From NCBI RefSeq assembly GCF_001905445.1, contig NZ_LIVQ01000005.1:386756-450755 (forward strand): a DNA stretch of 64,000 nt. Direction: 5' to 3'. Position 1 is the first letter of the stretch. Every line of letters starts with the position of its first letter. The position numbers were made by a program, and so were the translations under genes. Below are positions 56,596 to 63,456 of this stretch, one piece after another. The notes beneath the pieces were generated by a model. The model had not been told where the DNA came from and did not search any database. It saw only the letters and a list, made by a program, of their open reading frames with translations. Source of the stretch: Streptomyces sp. CB00455 (lineage in GTDB: Bacteria > Actinomycetota > Actinomycetes > Streptomycetales > Streptomycetaceae).

Positions 56596-57066
56596 TCAGG
56601 CGCTGGGCACGGCCAGCGGGTCGGCCTTCGGGGCGTCGGCCTTGGCGGCCTCCATGCGTTCGCCGAGGTCCTTGAGCTCGTTGCGTCCCATGGCCTTGCG
56701 GACCTCCGGGAACCACTCCTGCTCCTCTTCCTCCACGTGGTGGCGGACGTTCTCCATCAGCACCGACATCTTCGCGTCGAAGCGCTCGTCGGACACTTCC
56801 ATGCCCTTGAGCTCGGAGAGCATCCACAGGACCGCGTGGTGCTCCTCGATGCTCTCCAGCACGTGGTCCTTGGTGTCGGGAGCGGCTTCGCGAGCCGCCG
56901 GGTAGAAGAGCTGCTCTTCGATCCAGGCGTGGACGGTGAGCTCCTCGATCACCCGGTCGGCGATCGTCCGCTTCTCCTGCGCGGCGTCGTCGCCGGCCTT
57001 CTCGAACTGCTTGAACAGCTTCTCCACGGTCTTGTGGTCTTCCTTGAGCAGCACGATCGCATCCAT
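56596..57066 (-). CDS. Hemerythrin-domain protein
   Basis: A 156-residue hemerythrin-like four-helix protein. LLKEDHKTVEKLFKQFE, LTVHAWIEEQLFYPAA, ESIEEHHAVLWMLSEL and NVRHHVEEEEQEWFPEV provide the His/Glu ligands for a diiron site that binds O2 or NO or handles oxidative stress. The tail is Ala/Pro/Lys-rich. Start ATG 57064-57066. It is a typical stationary-phase/stress gene of Streptomyces. Confidence 0.92.
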   Translation of the reverse strand: MDAIVLLKEDHKTVEKLFKQFEKAGDDAAQEKRTIADRVIEELTVHAWIEEQLFYPAAREAAPDTKDHVLESIEEHHAVLWMLSELKGMEVSDERFDAKMSVLMENVRHHVEEEEQEWFPEVRKAMGRNELKDLGERMEAAKADAPKADPLAVPSA

Positions 57067-57311
57067 GGGGGTTCGCCTTCGCGGGGAGGGGGCAGGGACC
57101 GGAGCGCCGGACGTCCGGGGAGCCCCGCTTGGCGTCGGCCAGGCCGCCGAACAGGCCGGCCGGGCACAAGTGGACGACCGACGGGCGGCTCGGGCGGCCG
57201 GCGAGGGGCACGGAGCCGGGGCACCGGTCCAAGGACACCGCTGCCGACGGCCCGGACCGCGTGCGACACGCGGTGTGTGGGCCATCCGGTCGGCCCGCGC
57301 TGATCGTGTGC

Positions 57312-57374
57312 GGACGGGCCGGGGCCCGGCGGCCCGGCGTGCGCGGGTGGTGACCGCCGGGCCCCGGCCCGTCC
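57312..57374. terminator. Hairpin with perfect 21-bp arms
   Basis: Bases 57312-57332 and 57354-57374 are exact reverse complements around a 21-base loop, 14 bp beyond the PRC-barrel stop. The rest of the 321-bp gap 57067-57387 is GC-rich with no gene or other motif that I can support. Confidence 0.7.
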
Positions 57375-57387
57375 TCGCGGATGCCCG

Positions 57388-57753
57388 TCAGGCGGGCGGC
57401 ATCCCGAAGGGGCCGCGGCTGTAGTAGGTGCCCAGCTCCTCGTGGTAGCCGTCGTCGCCCAGATGCGTCTCGCGGTGGAACTCGGGGGCGTTCTTGATCT
57501 GTTCCTTCGTCCGGTCCACGTAGATCTTCTTCTCGACGGGGTCGACCCGGGTGACCGTGCCCGCGGGCAGGAGGACCTCCTTGCCGAAGATCCACACGCC
57601 GGTGTCGACGACGATGTAGGCGTCGCCCGCCTCATCGGAGTGCTTGTCCACCTTGCCGATGCTGCCGTCGCTCGCCTTGACCTTGTAGCCGGTGAGGTCG
57701 GCGCCCGCCAGGTGGCCAGAGGTCTCCTGGTAACTCCACACGTGCTCGGTCAT
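57388..57753 (-). CDS. PRC-barrel domain protein
   Basis: A 121-residue protein with an N-terminal PRC barrel (LAGADLTGYKVKASDGSIGKVDK, AYIVVDTG, IFGKEVLLPAGTVTRVD) and a short C-terminal tail ending YYSRGPFGMPPA. PRC-barrel proteins of this type are abundant in actinobacterial stress regulons and probably bind RNA or other proteins; role uncertain. Start ATG 57751-57753 with AGGAG-like sequence upstream. Confidence 0.87.
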   Translation of the reverse strand: MTEHVWSYQETSGHLAGADLTGYKVKASDGSIGKVDKHSDEAGDAYIVVDTGVWIFGKEVLLPAGTVTRVDPVEKKIYVDRTKEQIKNAPEFHRETHLGDDGYHEELGTYYSRGPFGMPPA

Positions 57754-57928
57754 ACCCAGAACAGCTCCTTCCGGGGCCCATGAGCCGCGGGTCCTTCCCG
57801 CCGCATTTCCTTGTTCCCGCGTGCCCCGCCCGCAGTGATTCACGCAGCTCACGCAGGACCGGGGTGGCCTCCGATCCTTGGAGGCAACCAGTTCCCTGCT
57901 GCGTCACGGAAACCACCCCGGCACCGTT

Positions 57929-57947
57929 CGGATACCCGGGTTATCCG
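57929..57947. promoter_or_regulatory. CGGATA-N7-TATCCG inverted repeat
   Basis: Perfect 6-bp arms around CCCGGGT, with a further GATATCC half-site at 57949. It lies 176-194 bp upstream of the PRC-barrel start in a 492-bp gene-free stretch (57754-58245). I see no other strong signal in that stretch apart from the ribosome site of the small protein at 58246. Confidence 0.4.
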
Positions 57948-58245
57948 GTGATATCCGGCCACCCGCATGGGCGGGGAATGACGTCGCGGCATGGGGGCGG
58001 ACAGGACGGTGGGCCGCCCCCACCGGGAGACGGGGACGGCGGCACAGGGTGGTCGGTTCGGCACGGATTGCGAAGGTCCTCCTCCGGCCGCATGGTGGGC
58101 ATGGGCACCACTGTCCCCAGGAAGGAGCCGCCGGCCGGGTGTCGCCGCCCACCGCTCCAGGGTCCGAGCCCACAGCCCCCCGTGATTCCCGTGCACGGAG
58201 CGGGGCAGGGGCGCGGAGGACCACCTTTCTGCCGAAGGAATCGCC

Positions 58246-58464
58246 GTGATATTCACCGTGCTCCTCGTGCCGCCCCTCCTCCTCTGCGCCATGCTGGCCC
58301 TCGGCCGCTACGAAGAGCGCATGCTCGATCCACGGGAAGCAGAGCCCGAGCCCCTCGGCCGGCACCTACGGTCCGTACTGGACCCCGCGCTGGAGCCCGA
58401 GCTGCCCCCCGTCGCCCCGGCCTACACACCCGCCCGCTCCCACCACGGCCGCCACGCGGCCTGA
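58246..58464 (+). CDS. Small membrane-anchored protein
   Basis: A 72-residue protein: one hydrophobic N-terminal helix (IFTVLLVPPLLLCAMLAL) followed by charged residues and a Pro-rich tail ending HHGRHAA. AAGGA lies before GTG 58246. It looks like a short membrane-tethered peptide of unknown role; similar small genes occur in Streptomyces. Confidence 0.62.
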   Translation: MIFTVLLVPPLLLCAMLALGRYEERMLDPREAEPEPLGRHLRSVLDPALEPELPPVAPAYTPARSHHGRHAA

Positions 58465-58556
58465 GTACGGGGCTGCCGACGGTGCCGACGGGGCCGCCGA
58501 GCAGTCCGATGCGCAGCGGCCGGCGGCCGGGGCGGGTGACCGGCGCCGTGCCCCCG

Positions 58557-58787
58557 TCAGCGCTCCCTGGTCACCGCATCGGTCAGCGCCTGCACGGTGG
58601 TGAGGCTTCCGAGGTCCACGCCGTCCTGGACGTGGAATCCCGCGGCCTTCAGGTCGGCCAGTACGCCGATCACCGCGGCGTCGTCCAGCCCGAGGTCATC
58701 CGCAAGGTCCGTCTGCGGCTCCAGCCGCTCCACGGACCGCCCGCTGTGTCTGGCCACGATCCGCGCCACTTCGATGTCCCACTGCAT
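58557..58787 (-). CDS. Acyl-carrier-protein-like protein lacking the phosphopantetheine serine
   Basis: A 76-residue four-helix ACP-like protein (EVARIVARHSGRSVERLEPQTDLADDLGLDD). The usual attachment motif DLGxDS reads DLGLDD, with Asp36 in place of Ser, so it cannot carry 4'-phosphopantetheine. It may be a scaffold or regulatory partner. Start ATG 58785-58787. It stands alone next to stress genes, away from fatty-acid or polyketide genes. Confidence 0.72.
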   Translation of the reverse strand: MQWDIEVARIVARHSGRSVERLEPQTDLADDLGLDDAAVIGVLADLKAAGFHVQDGVDLGSLTTVQALTDAVTRER

Positions 58788-59004
58788 GGTTTCCCCTCCG
58801 GCCGGTCTGTTGTCCTTCGTCCGACGTCGTTGGCCGTCGTCCGTGGTCGTCCTCCGCCTGTACCCCCGGTCGGCGTCCGTCCAACCGGCCGGCACCCGAC
58901 GGAATGCGCGCGGGACGCCATCCGGCCGCGGCCCGTTTGAGGTTCGCGGTCGCGGTCACACGAGGGGACGAACGTTGTTCCCATCCATCAGGGAGTGATC
59001 AGCT

Positions 59005-59178
59005 GTGTCGGACAACGAGAAGAGCCAGGCCAAGGTGGAACAGGCCGAGGGCAAGCTCAAGGAGACGGCCGGCCGCGCTGTGGGCAACGAGCGGCTGACG
59101 GCCGAGGGGCGCGCCGAACAGGCGAAGGGTGACGCCCGTCAGGCCAAGGAGAAGATGAAGGACATCTTCAAGCACTGA
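59005..59178 (+). CDS. CsbD-family stress protein
   Basis: A 57-residue highly charged protein starting SDNEKSQAKVEQAEGKLKETAGRA and with AEGRAEQAKGDARQAKEKMKDIF, the CsbD repeat pattern. CsbD is a general-stress protein in Bacillus (sigma-B regulon); function unknown, probably disordered. The GTG at 59005 has GGGAG upstream. The gene is short and was found from codon bias and family pattern. Confidence 0.85.
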   Translation: MSDNEKSQAKVEQAEGKLKETAGRAVGNERLTAEGRAEQAKGDARQAKEKMKDIFKH

Positions 59179-59264
59179 CCCGCACCACCTGTATGAGCCG
59201 CGGTCCCGAGCCCTGTGGGTTTCGGGACCGCGGCGCGCGCGAACAACTGAGGGAGGGCTCCCGG

Positions 59265-60056
59265 ATGATGTCATCGGGGGAGGAAAGGGGCGCGGGCGCG
59301 GCCGGGGCCGACTCCGCGTCGGTGGGGGGCGACCTGGTGCTCGCGATAGGGCTCGCCGCGGCGTGCGTGGGGGGCCTGGCCGTGTTCCTCAACGCCGCCG
59401 GCGCGGCCGGCAGCGGGATACCCGTGGTGCCCGTCGCCACGGTGGTCGTCCTGGTGGTCGGTGTGGCGCTGGCCCGGTGGAGCGTGGCGCCGGTCCGGCG
59501 CAGGTACCGGGCGCGCACGGTCCGTGCGGCGGCCGTCCCGGCCGTCCCGGCCGGCCCGCCTGGGCCGGGCGACCTCGGCGACCTGCTGGTGGCCCCGCAG
59601 CCCGCGCCCGAGGTGCCGGCCGTCGCCGAACAGGCCCTGGACCACGCCGGGGCCGACCCCGACGGCTTCGAGCACACCGTCGCGGCCCTGTGCGCGCGGG
59701 ACGGCTGCTCACCGGTGGAAGTGGTCGGCGGCGCGGGCGACCTGGGCGCCGACGTGATCGCGACGACCGCCGGGGGACTGCGGGTCGTCGTGCAGTGCAA
59801 GCACTACTGCGACGGCAACCGCGTGGGATCGCAGGACCTCCAGCGCTTCGGCGGAACCTGCTTCGCCGTGCACGAGGCCGACATCGCGGTCGTCGTGACC
59901 ACCAGTTCCTTCACCGCGCCCGCCGAGGAGTACGCCGCCACCTGCGGGATCATCTGCATCGACGGCGAAGCGCTGGCGGCCTGGACCGAACTGGCCGCTC
60001 CCCCGCCCTGGGAGGCGAGTGGCCGCGACCACGCGTCGCGGATGTCGACGGCCTGA
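59265..60056 (+). CDS. Membrane-anchored Mrr-type restriction endonuclease domain protein
   Basis: A 263-residue protein with two N-terminal helices (GDLVLAIGLAAACVGGLAVFL and VVPVATVVVLVVGVALA), a Pro-rich linker and a C-terminal Mrr-like nuclease domain. FEHTVAALCARDG, the Asp of AGDLGADVI and VVVQCKHY form the PD-D/E-x-K-type site (QxK variant), followed by GTCFAVHEADIAVVVTTSSFT. Mrr enzymes cleave methylated DNA. Membrane anchoring of such a domain is unusual but seen in actinobacteria. ATG 59265 with GGGAGGG upstream. Confidence 0.82.
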   Translation: MMSSGEERGAGAAGADSASVGGDLVLAIGLAAACVGGLAVFLNAAGAAGSGIPVVPVATVVVLVVGVALARWSVAPVRRRYRARTVRAAAVPAVPAGPPGPGDLGDLLVAPQPAPEVPAVAEQALDHAGADPDGFEHTVAALCARDGCSPVEVVGGAGDLGADVIATTAGGLRVVVQCKHYCDGNRVGSQDLQRFGGTCFAVHEADIAVVVTTSSFTAPAEEYAATCGIICIDGEALAAWTELAAPPPWEASGRDHASRMSTA

Positions 60057-60174
60057 CGGCACACTGGTTGTACGGCGTGCGACCGCGGACGCGGCCGCAT
60101 GTCACCGGCGCCGCCCGAGCCCCGCGCGAGGACCCGTCGCGAGGCCCACCCGCCGCCCCCACCGGGAGGTACGC

Positions 60175-61179
60175 ATGAAGATGCTGATCAACAGTCCGGA
60201 GACCGTGGTCGCCGACGCCCTGCGGGGGATGGCCGCCGCCCATCCGGATCTGGACGTGGACGTGGAACGGCGGCTCGTCGTACGGCGGGACGCGCGCGAG
60301 GGCGGCCGCGTGGGGCTGGTGTCCGGGGGCGGCTCCGGGCACGAGCCGCTGCACGGCGGTTTCGTGGGGTACGGAATGCTGTCGGCCGCCTGTCCCGGGG
60401 AGGTGTTCACCTCGCCGGTGCCCGACCAGATGACGCGGGCCGCGGGCGCCGTGGACTCCGGACACGGCGTGCTGTTCATCGTCAAGAACTACACCGGTGA
60501 CGTGCTGAACTTCGACATGGCCGCCGAGCTCGCCGAGGAGGACGGGCTGCGCGTCGAGCGGGTACTGGTCAACGACGACGTCGCGGTGACCGACAGCCTG
60601 TACACCGCCGGCAGGCGCGGCACCGGCGCGACCCTCTTCGTGGAGAAGATCGCCGGGGCGGCCGCCGAGGAGGGCAGGCCGCTGGAGGAGGTCGTGGCCG
60701 TGGCCCGGCGGGTCAACGAGCGCTCGCGCAGCTTCGGCGTGGCCTTGAGCGCTTGTACGACGCCCGCCAAGGGCAGCCCGACCTTCGACCTGCCGGACGG
60801 GGAACTGGAGCTCGGAGTGGGGATCCACGGCGAGCCCGGCCGCGAGCGGCGCGCGATGATGCCGTCGCGGGAGATCGCCGACTTCGCGGTGGGCGCCGTG
60901 CTCGACGACCTGGCACAGGTGGGCCCATCCGACGGCCCGGTCCTGGCGCTGGTCAACGGCATGGGAGCGACGCCCCTGCTGGAGCTGTACGGCTTCCACG
61001 CCGAGGTCGTGCGGGTGTTGGAGGCCCGCGGCGTGCCGGTGGCGCGCGCGCTCGTCGGGAACTACGTCACGTCGCTGGACATGGCGGGCTGCTCGGTGAC
61101 GCTGTGCCGGGCCGACGAGGAGACGCTGCGGCTGTGGGACGCGCCCGTGCAGACGGCCGCGCTGCGCTGGGGTCGTTGA
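60175..61179 (+). CDS. dhaK: Dihydroxyacetone kinase subunit DhaK
   Basis: A 334-residue protein binding dihydroxyacetone. SGGGSGHEPLHGGFVG is the glycine-rich substrate region and ELGVGIHGEPGRE carries the histidine that forms the hemiaminal with the substrate. In the PTS-type enzyme DhaL donates phosphate to DhaK-bound dihydroxyacetone, giving DHAP. ATG 60175 follows GGGAGGT. It is the first gene of dhaKLM. Confidence 0.95.
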   Translation: MKMLINSPETVVADALRGMAAAHPDLDVDVERRLVVRRDAREGGRVGLVSGGGSGHEPLHGGFVGYGMLSAACPGEVFTSPVPDQMTRAAGAVDSGHGVLFIVKNYTGDVLNFDMAAELAEEDGLRVERVLVNDDVAVTDSLYTAGRRGTGATLFVEKIAGAAAEEGRPLEEVVAVARRVNERSRSFGVALSACTTPAKGSPTFDLPDGELELGVGIHGEPGRERRAMMPSREIADFAVGAVLDDLAQVGPSDGPVLALVNGMGATPLLELYGFHAEVVRVLEARGVPVARALVGNYVTSLDMAGCSVTLCRADEETLRLWDAPVQTAALRWGR

Positions 61180-61253
61180 GGGCCGCTGACCGTAGGGTGA
61201 CATCGGGTGCCGCCGGGGACCACCGGCGGAGCGATCCGAGGCGAGGAGATCCG

Positions 61254-61883
61254 GTGCGTGACGCAGACTTCTTCCAGCGCTGGATGGCGGCCGTCGCGGC
61301 CTCCGTGGAGCGCGAGGCGGACCACCTGACCGAGCTCGACTCCCCCATCGGGGACGCCGACCACGGGAGCAATCTGCTGCGCGGTTTCCACGCGGTCCGC
61401 GCCGCCCTCGACACCGAGGCTCCGACGGCGCCGGGCGCGGTGCTCCAGCTCGCCGGGCGGACCTTGATCTCGACGGTGGGAGGCGCCTCGGGACCGCTGT
61501 ACGGGACGCTGCTGCGGCGCACGGGCAAGGAGCTCGGGGACGCGGCCGAGGTCTCGGACGACGCGTTGCGCGAGGCCCTGAACGCCGGGGTCGGGGCGGT
61601 GGCGCAGCTGGGTGGGGCGGCGCCCGGCGACAAGACGATGCTGGACGCCCTGGTGCCCGGGGTCGCGGAGCTGGGCACCTCCTACCGGGCGGCCGCGGAC
61701 GCCGCGGACGCCGGGGCGCGAGCGACGGTCCCGATGCAGGCGCGCAAGGGCCGGGCCAGTTACCTCGGCGAGCGCAGCATCGGCCACCAGGATCCGGGCG
61801 CGACCTCGTCCGCGCTGGTGCTGGCGGCGCTGGCGGACGTCGCGGCCGCCTCCGGCGGCGGGGATGCGGACGGTACGCGATGA
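61254..61883 (+). CDS. dhaL: Dihydroxyacetone kinase subunit DhaL
   Basis: A 209-residue ADP-binding subunit. ELDSPIGDADHGSNLLRGF contains the Asp ligands for Mg-ADP, and TVGGASGPLYGTLL and GDKTMLDAL are family blocks. ADP stays bound and is rephosphorylated by DhaM. It starts at GTG 61254 with GAGGAG upstream, 74 bp after dhaK, and overlaps dhaM by four bases. Confidence 0.93.
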   Translation: MRDADFFQRWMAAVAASVEREADHLTELDSPIGDADHGSNLLRGFHAVRAALDTEAPTAPGAVLQLAGRTLISTVGGASGPLYGTLLRRTGKELGDAAEVSDDALREALNAGVGAVAQLGGAAPGDKTMLDALVPGVAELGTSYRAAADAADAGARATVPMQARKGRASYLGERSIGHQDPGATSSALVLAALADVAAASGGGDADGTR

Positions 61884-62308
61884 CCGGCCCGGAAGCGGGG
61901 CGCGCGGAGCCCGGGCAGGTCGGTGTCGTGCTGGTCTCGCACAGCGCGCAGGTCGCCGAAGCGGTGGCGGAGCTGGCCAGGGGTCTGGCGGCCGGCGGAC
62001 CCACGGCCCCGGTGACCGCGGCGGGCGGGACGCCCGGCGGCGGTCTCGGCACGAGCGCGGAGCTGATCGTCGCGGCCGCACGGGAGGTCGACCGCGGGGC
62101 CGGGGTCGCCCTGCTGGTGGATCTCGGCAGCGCCGTGCTGACGGTGAAGGCCCTCCTCCTGGAGGACGAACTGCCGCCGGACTCGCGGCTGGTGGACGCG
62201 CCGTTCGTGGAGGGCGCGGTGGCGGCGGTGGTCACCGCCTCCACCGGGGCTCCCCTGTCGGAGGTCGTTTCGGCCGCGGGCGAGGCGTACACCTACCGCA
62301 AGGCCTGA
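61880..62308 (+). CDS. dhaM: PTS phosphotransferase subunit DhaM
   Basis: A 142-residue EIIA-mannose-like protein. GVVLVSHSAQVAEAVAEL holds the phosphorylatable histidine in VSHS, and LLVDLGSAVLTVKALL matches the family. It lacks the HPr and EI-like domains present in some DhaM proteins, so it needs general PTS HPr. ATG 61880 overlaps dhaL stop (ATGA). It completes the DHA kinase operon. Confidence 0.93.
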   Translation: MTGPEAGRAEPGQVGVVLVSHSAQVAEAVAELARGLAAGGPTAPVTAAGGTPGGGLGTSAELIVAAAREVDRGAGVALLVDLGSAVLTVKALLLEDELPPDSRLVDAPFVEGAVAAVVTASTGAPLSEVVSAAGEAYTYRKA

Positions 62309-62428
62309 CCCGGCGGCGCGGCGGGACGGGGCAACCAGCCGGGCCCTGCGGCACGGCTGGACGCGGCAACCGGGCCGGGCCGGCCCGGCGGGGCGGGGCG
62401 GCCCCACGCGGTGAACAAGCCGGGCCCC

Positions 62429-62460
62429 GCCCGGCGGTCTGCCCGGCAGGGCCGCCGGGC
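62429..62460. terminator. Long hairpin between dhaM and S4 genes
   Basis: GCCCGGCGG (62429-62437) and CCGCCGGGC (62452-62460) enclose a second stem CTGCC/GGCAG around one C, giving a long nearly continuous hairpin between converging genes. Confidence 0.65.
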
Positions 62461-62504
62461 AGGCCGGGCGGATCCCGGAGCCGGCCGTCGCGGGCCCGCG
62501 ACCG

Positions 62505-62909
62505 TCAGCGGCCCCGGAGGTTCTCGATCTCCCGGCGCTCGCGCTTGGTGGGGCGGCCGGCGCCCCGGTCGCGAATGCCCACCACCGCGGCTTCGACCCG
62601 GGTCGGCGGCGGCGGACTCTTGTCGATGAGACACTCGGCGGCCACCGGAGCGCCCACCCGCTTGGACACGGGCCTGCGGACCACGACGATGCGCTCACGT
62701 CCCGCGTGGAAGAGCCGTACCTCGTCACCCGCCTTCACGGGCTGCGCGGGCTTGGCGCGCTCCCCGTTGACCTTCACGTGGCCCGCCCGGCAGGCGGTCG
62801 CCGCGGTCGAGCGGGTCTTCGTCAGGCGCACGGACCAGATCCAGGCATCGACCCGTACGGATCCCGTCTGCGCCCCTGTTCCCCCGTGTGCAGTTGCCTC
62901 GTCAGCCAT
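62505..62909 (-). CDS. S4-domain RNA-binding protein (Hsp15-like)
   Basis: A 134-residue S4 protein. VRVDAWIWSVRLTKTRSTAATACRAGHVKVNG is the S4 domain and the basic tail GRPTKRERREIENLRGR fits Hsp15/YlmH-like ribosome-associated proteins that rescue stalled 50S-peptidyl-tRNA. ATG 62907-62909. The gap 62910-63124 holds a compound hairpin around 62931-62966 and no gene. Confidence 0.87.
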   Translation of the reverse strand: MADEATAHGGTGAQTGSVRVDAWIWSVRLTKTRSTAATACRAGHVKVNGERAKPAQPVKAGDEVRLFHAGRERIVVVRRPVSKRVGAPVAAECLIDKSPPPPTRVEAAVVGIRDRGAGRPTKRERREIENLRGR

Positions 62910-62930
62910 GCCCCGACTCTAGTGCCGTGG

Positions 62931-62966
62931 CCGGCTGCCGGCGGTGGCGTGCCGCCACCGAGCCGG
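62931..62966. terminator. Compound hairpin upstream of S4 gene
   Basis: Outer arms CCGGCT/AGCCGG (62931-62936 and 62961-62966) enclose inner arms CGGTGGCG/CGCCACCG (62942-62949 and 62953-62960). It could end transcripts or lie in the 5' region of a rightward transcript towards modA. Confidence 0.4.
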
Positions 62967-63124
62967 TTGCGCCTCCGGGTGGACAGCAGGATTGCGTCCG
63001 GCATGTCTTCCCGAGCCGGCGGCGGACCACCTTTTGGCCGATGCCACAAGAGGACCCGCATCTGCGATGGAGATGCCCCCAAGAGAATTGCACATGCCCG
63101 GATGATGCGCCTACCTTGTCGCAC

Positions 63125-63230
63125 ATGCAGTCCTACAAACCGGGGCGGGCGGCCCGTCACCCGTGAGGCCGCCGAGGAATCCGGTACGGAAGGCCGGCGT
63201 GCAGGCCACCGCCCGCGTGACGTCGCCGTC
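63125..63230 (+). pseudogene. Remnant of a TOBE (molybdate-binding) regulator gene upstream of modA
   Basis: ATG 63125 opens MQSYKPGRAAR, similar to the N-terminus of Streptomyces TOBE/HTH proteins that precede modA (from memory, MQSYTIGQAAR). It stops after 13 codons. Beyond the break, TREAAEESG (63159 on, one frame) and GVQATARVTS (63196 on, another) match the C-terminal TOBE domain, suggesting an internal deletion plus a frameshift. The molybdate-sensing protein has probably been lost. A -10-like TACCTT (63111-63116) survives. Medium confidence because it rests on short matches. Confidence 0.55.
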
Positions 63231-63456
63231 GTGCACGGCGACCGCCCCTGGGGCGGGGCCGCCCCGCCGCCCTCCGGCCCGGCGGCGGCCCGTCCCGGCC
63301 TCCACCGCCCGGCGCGGCACCATCCCGTTCGCGCCACCCGCACTCCACACCCGCACCCCGAACGCCCCCCACCCGCTCCGCCCGTCACCGGCGCGGGTCA
63401 GCACCGCGCGCAACCGGCACCCGGCCGGGCGCCGACCCGACCGAGGAGCACCCGCC

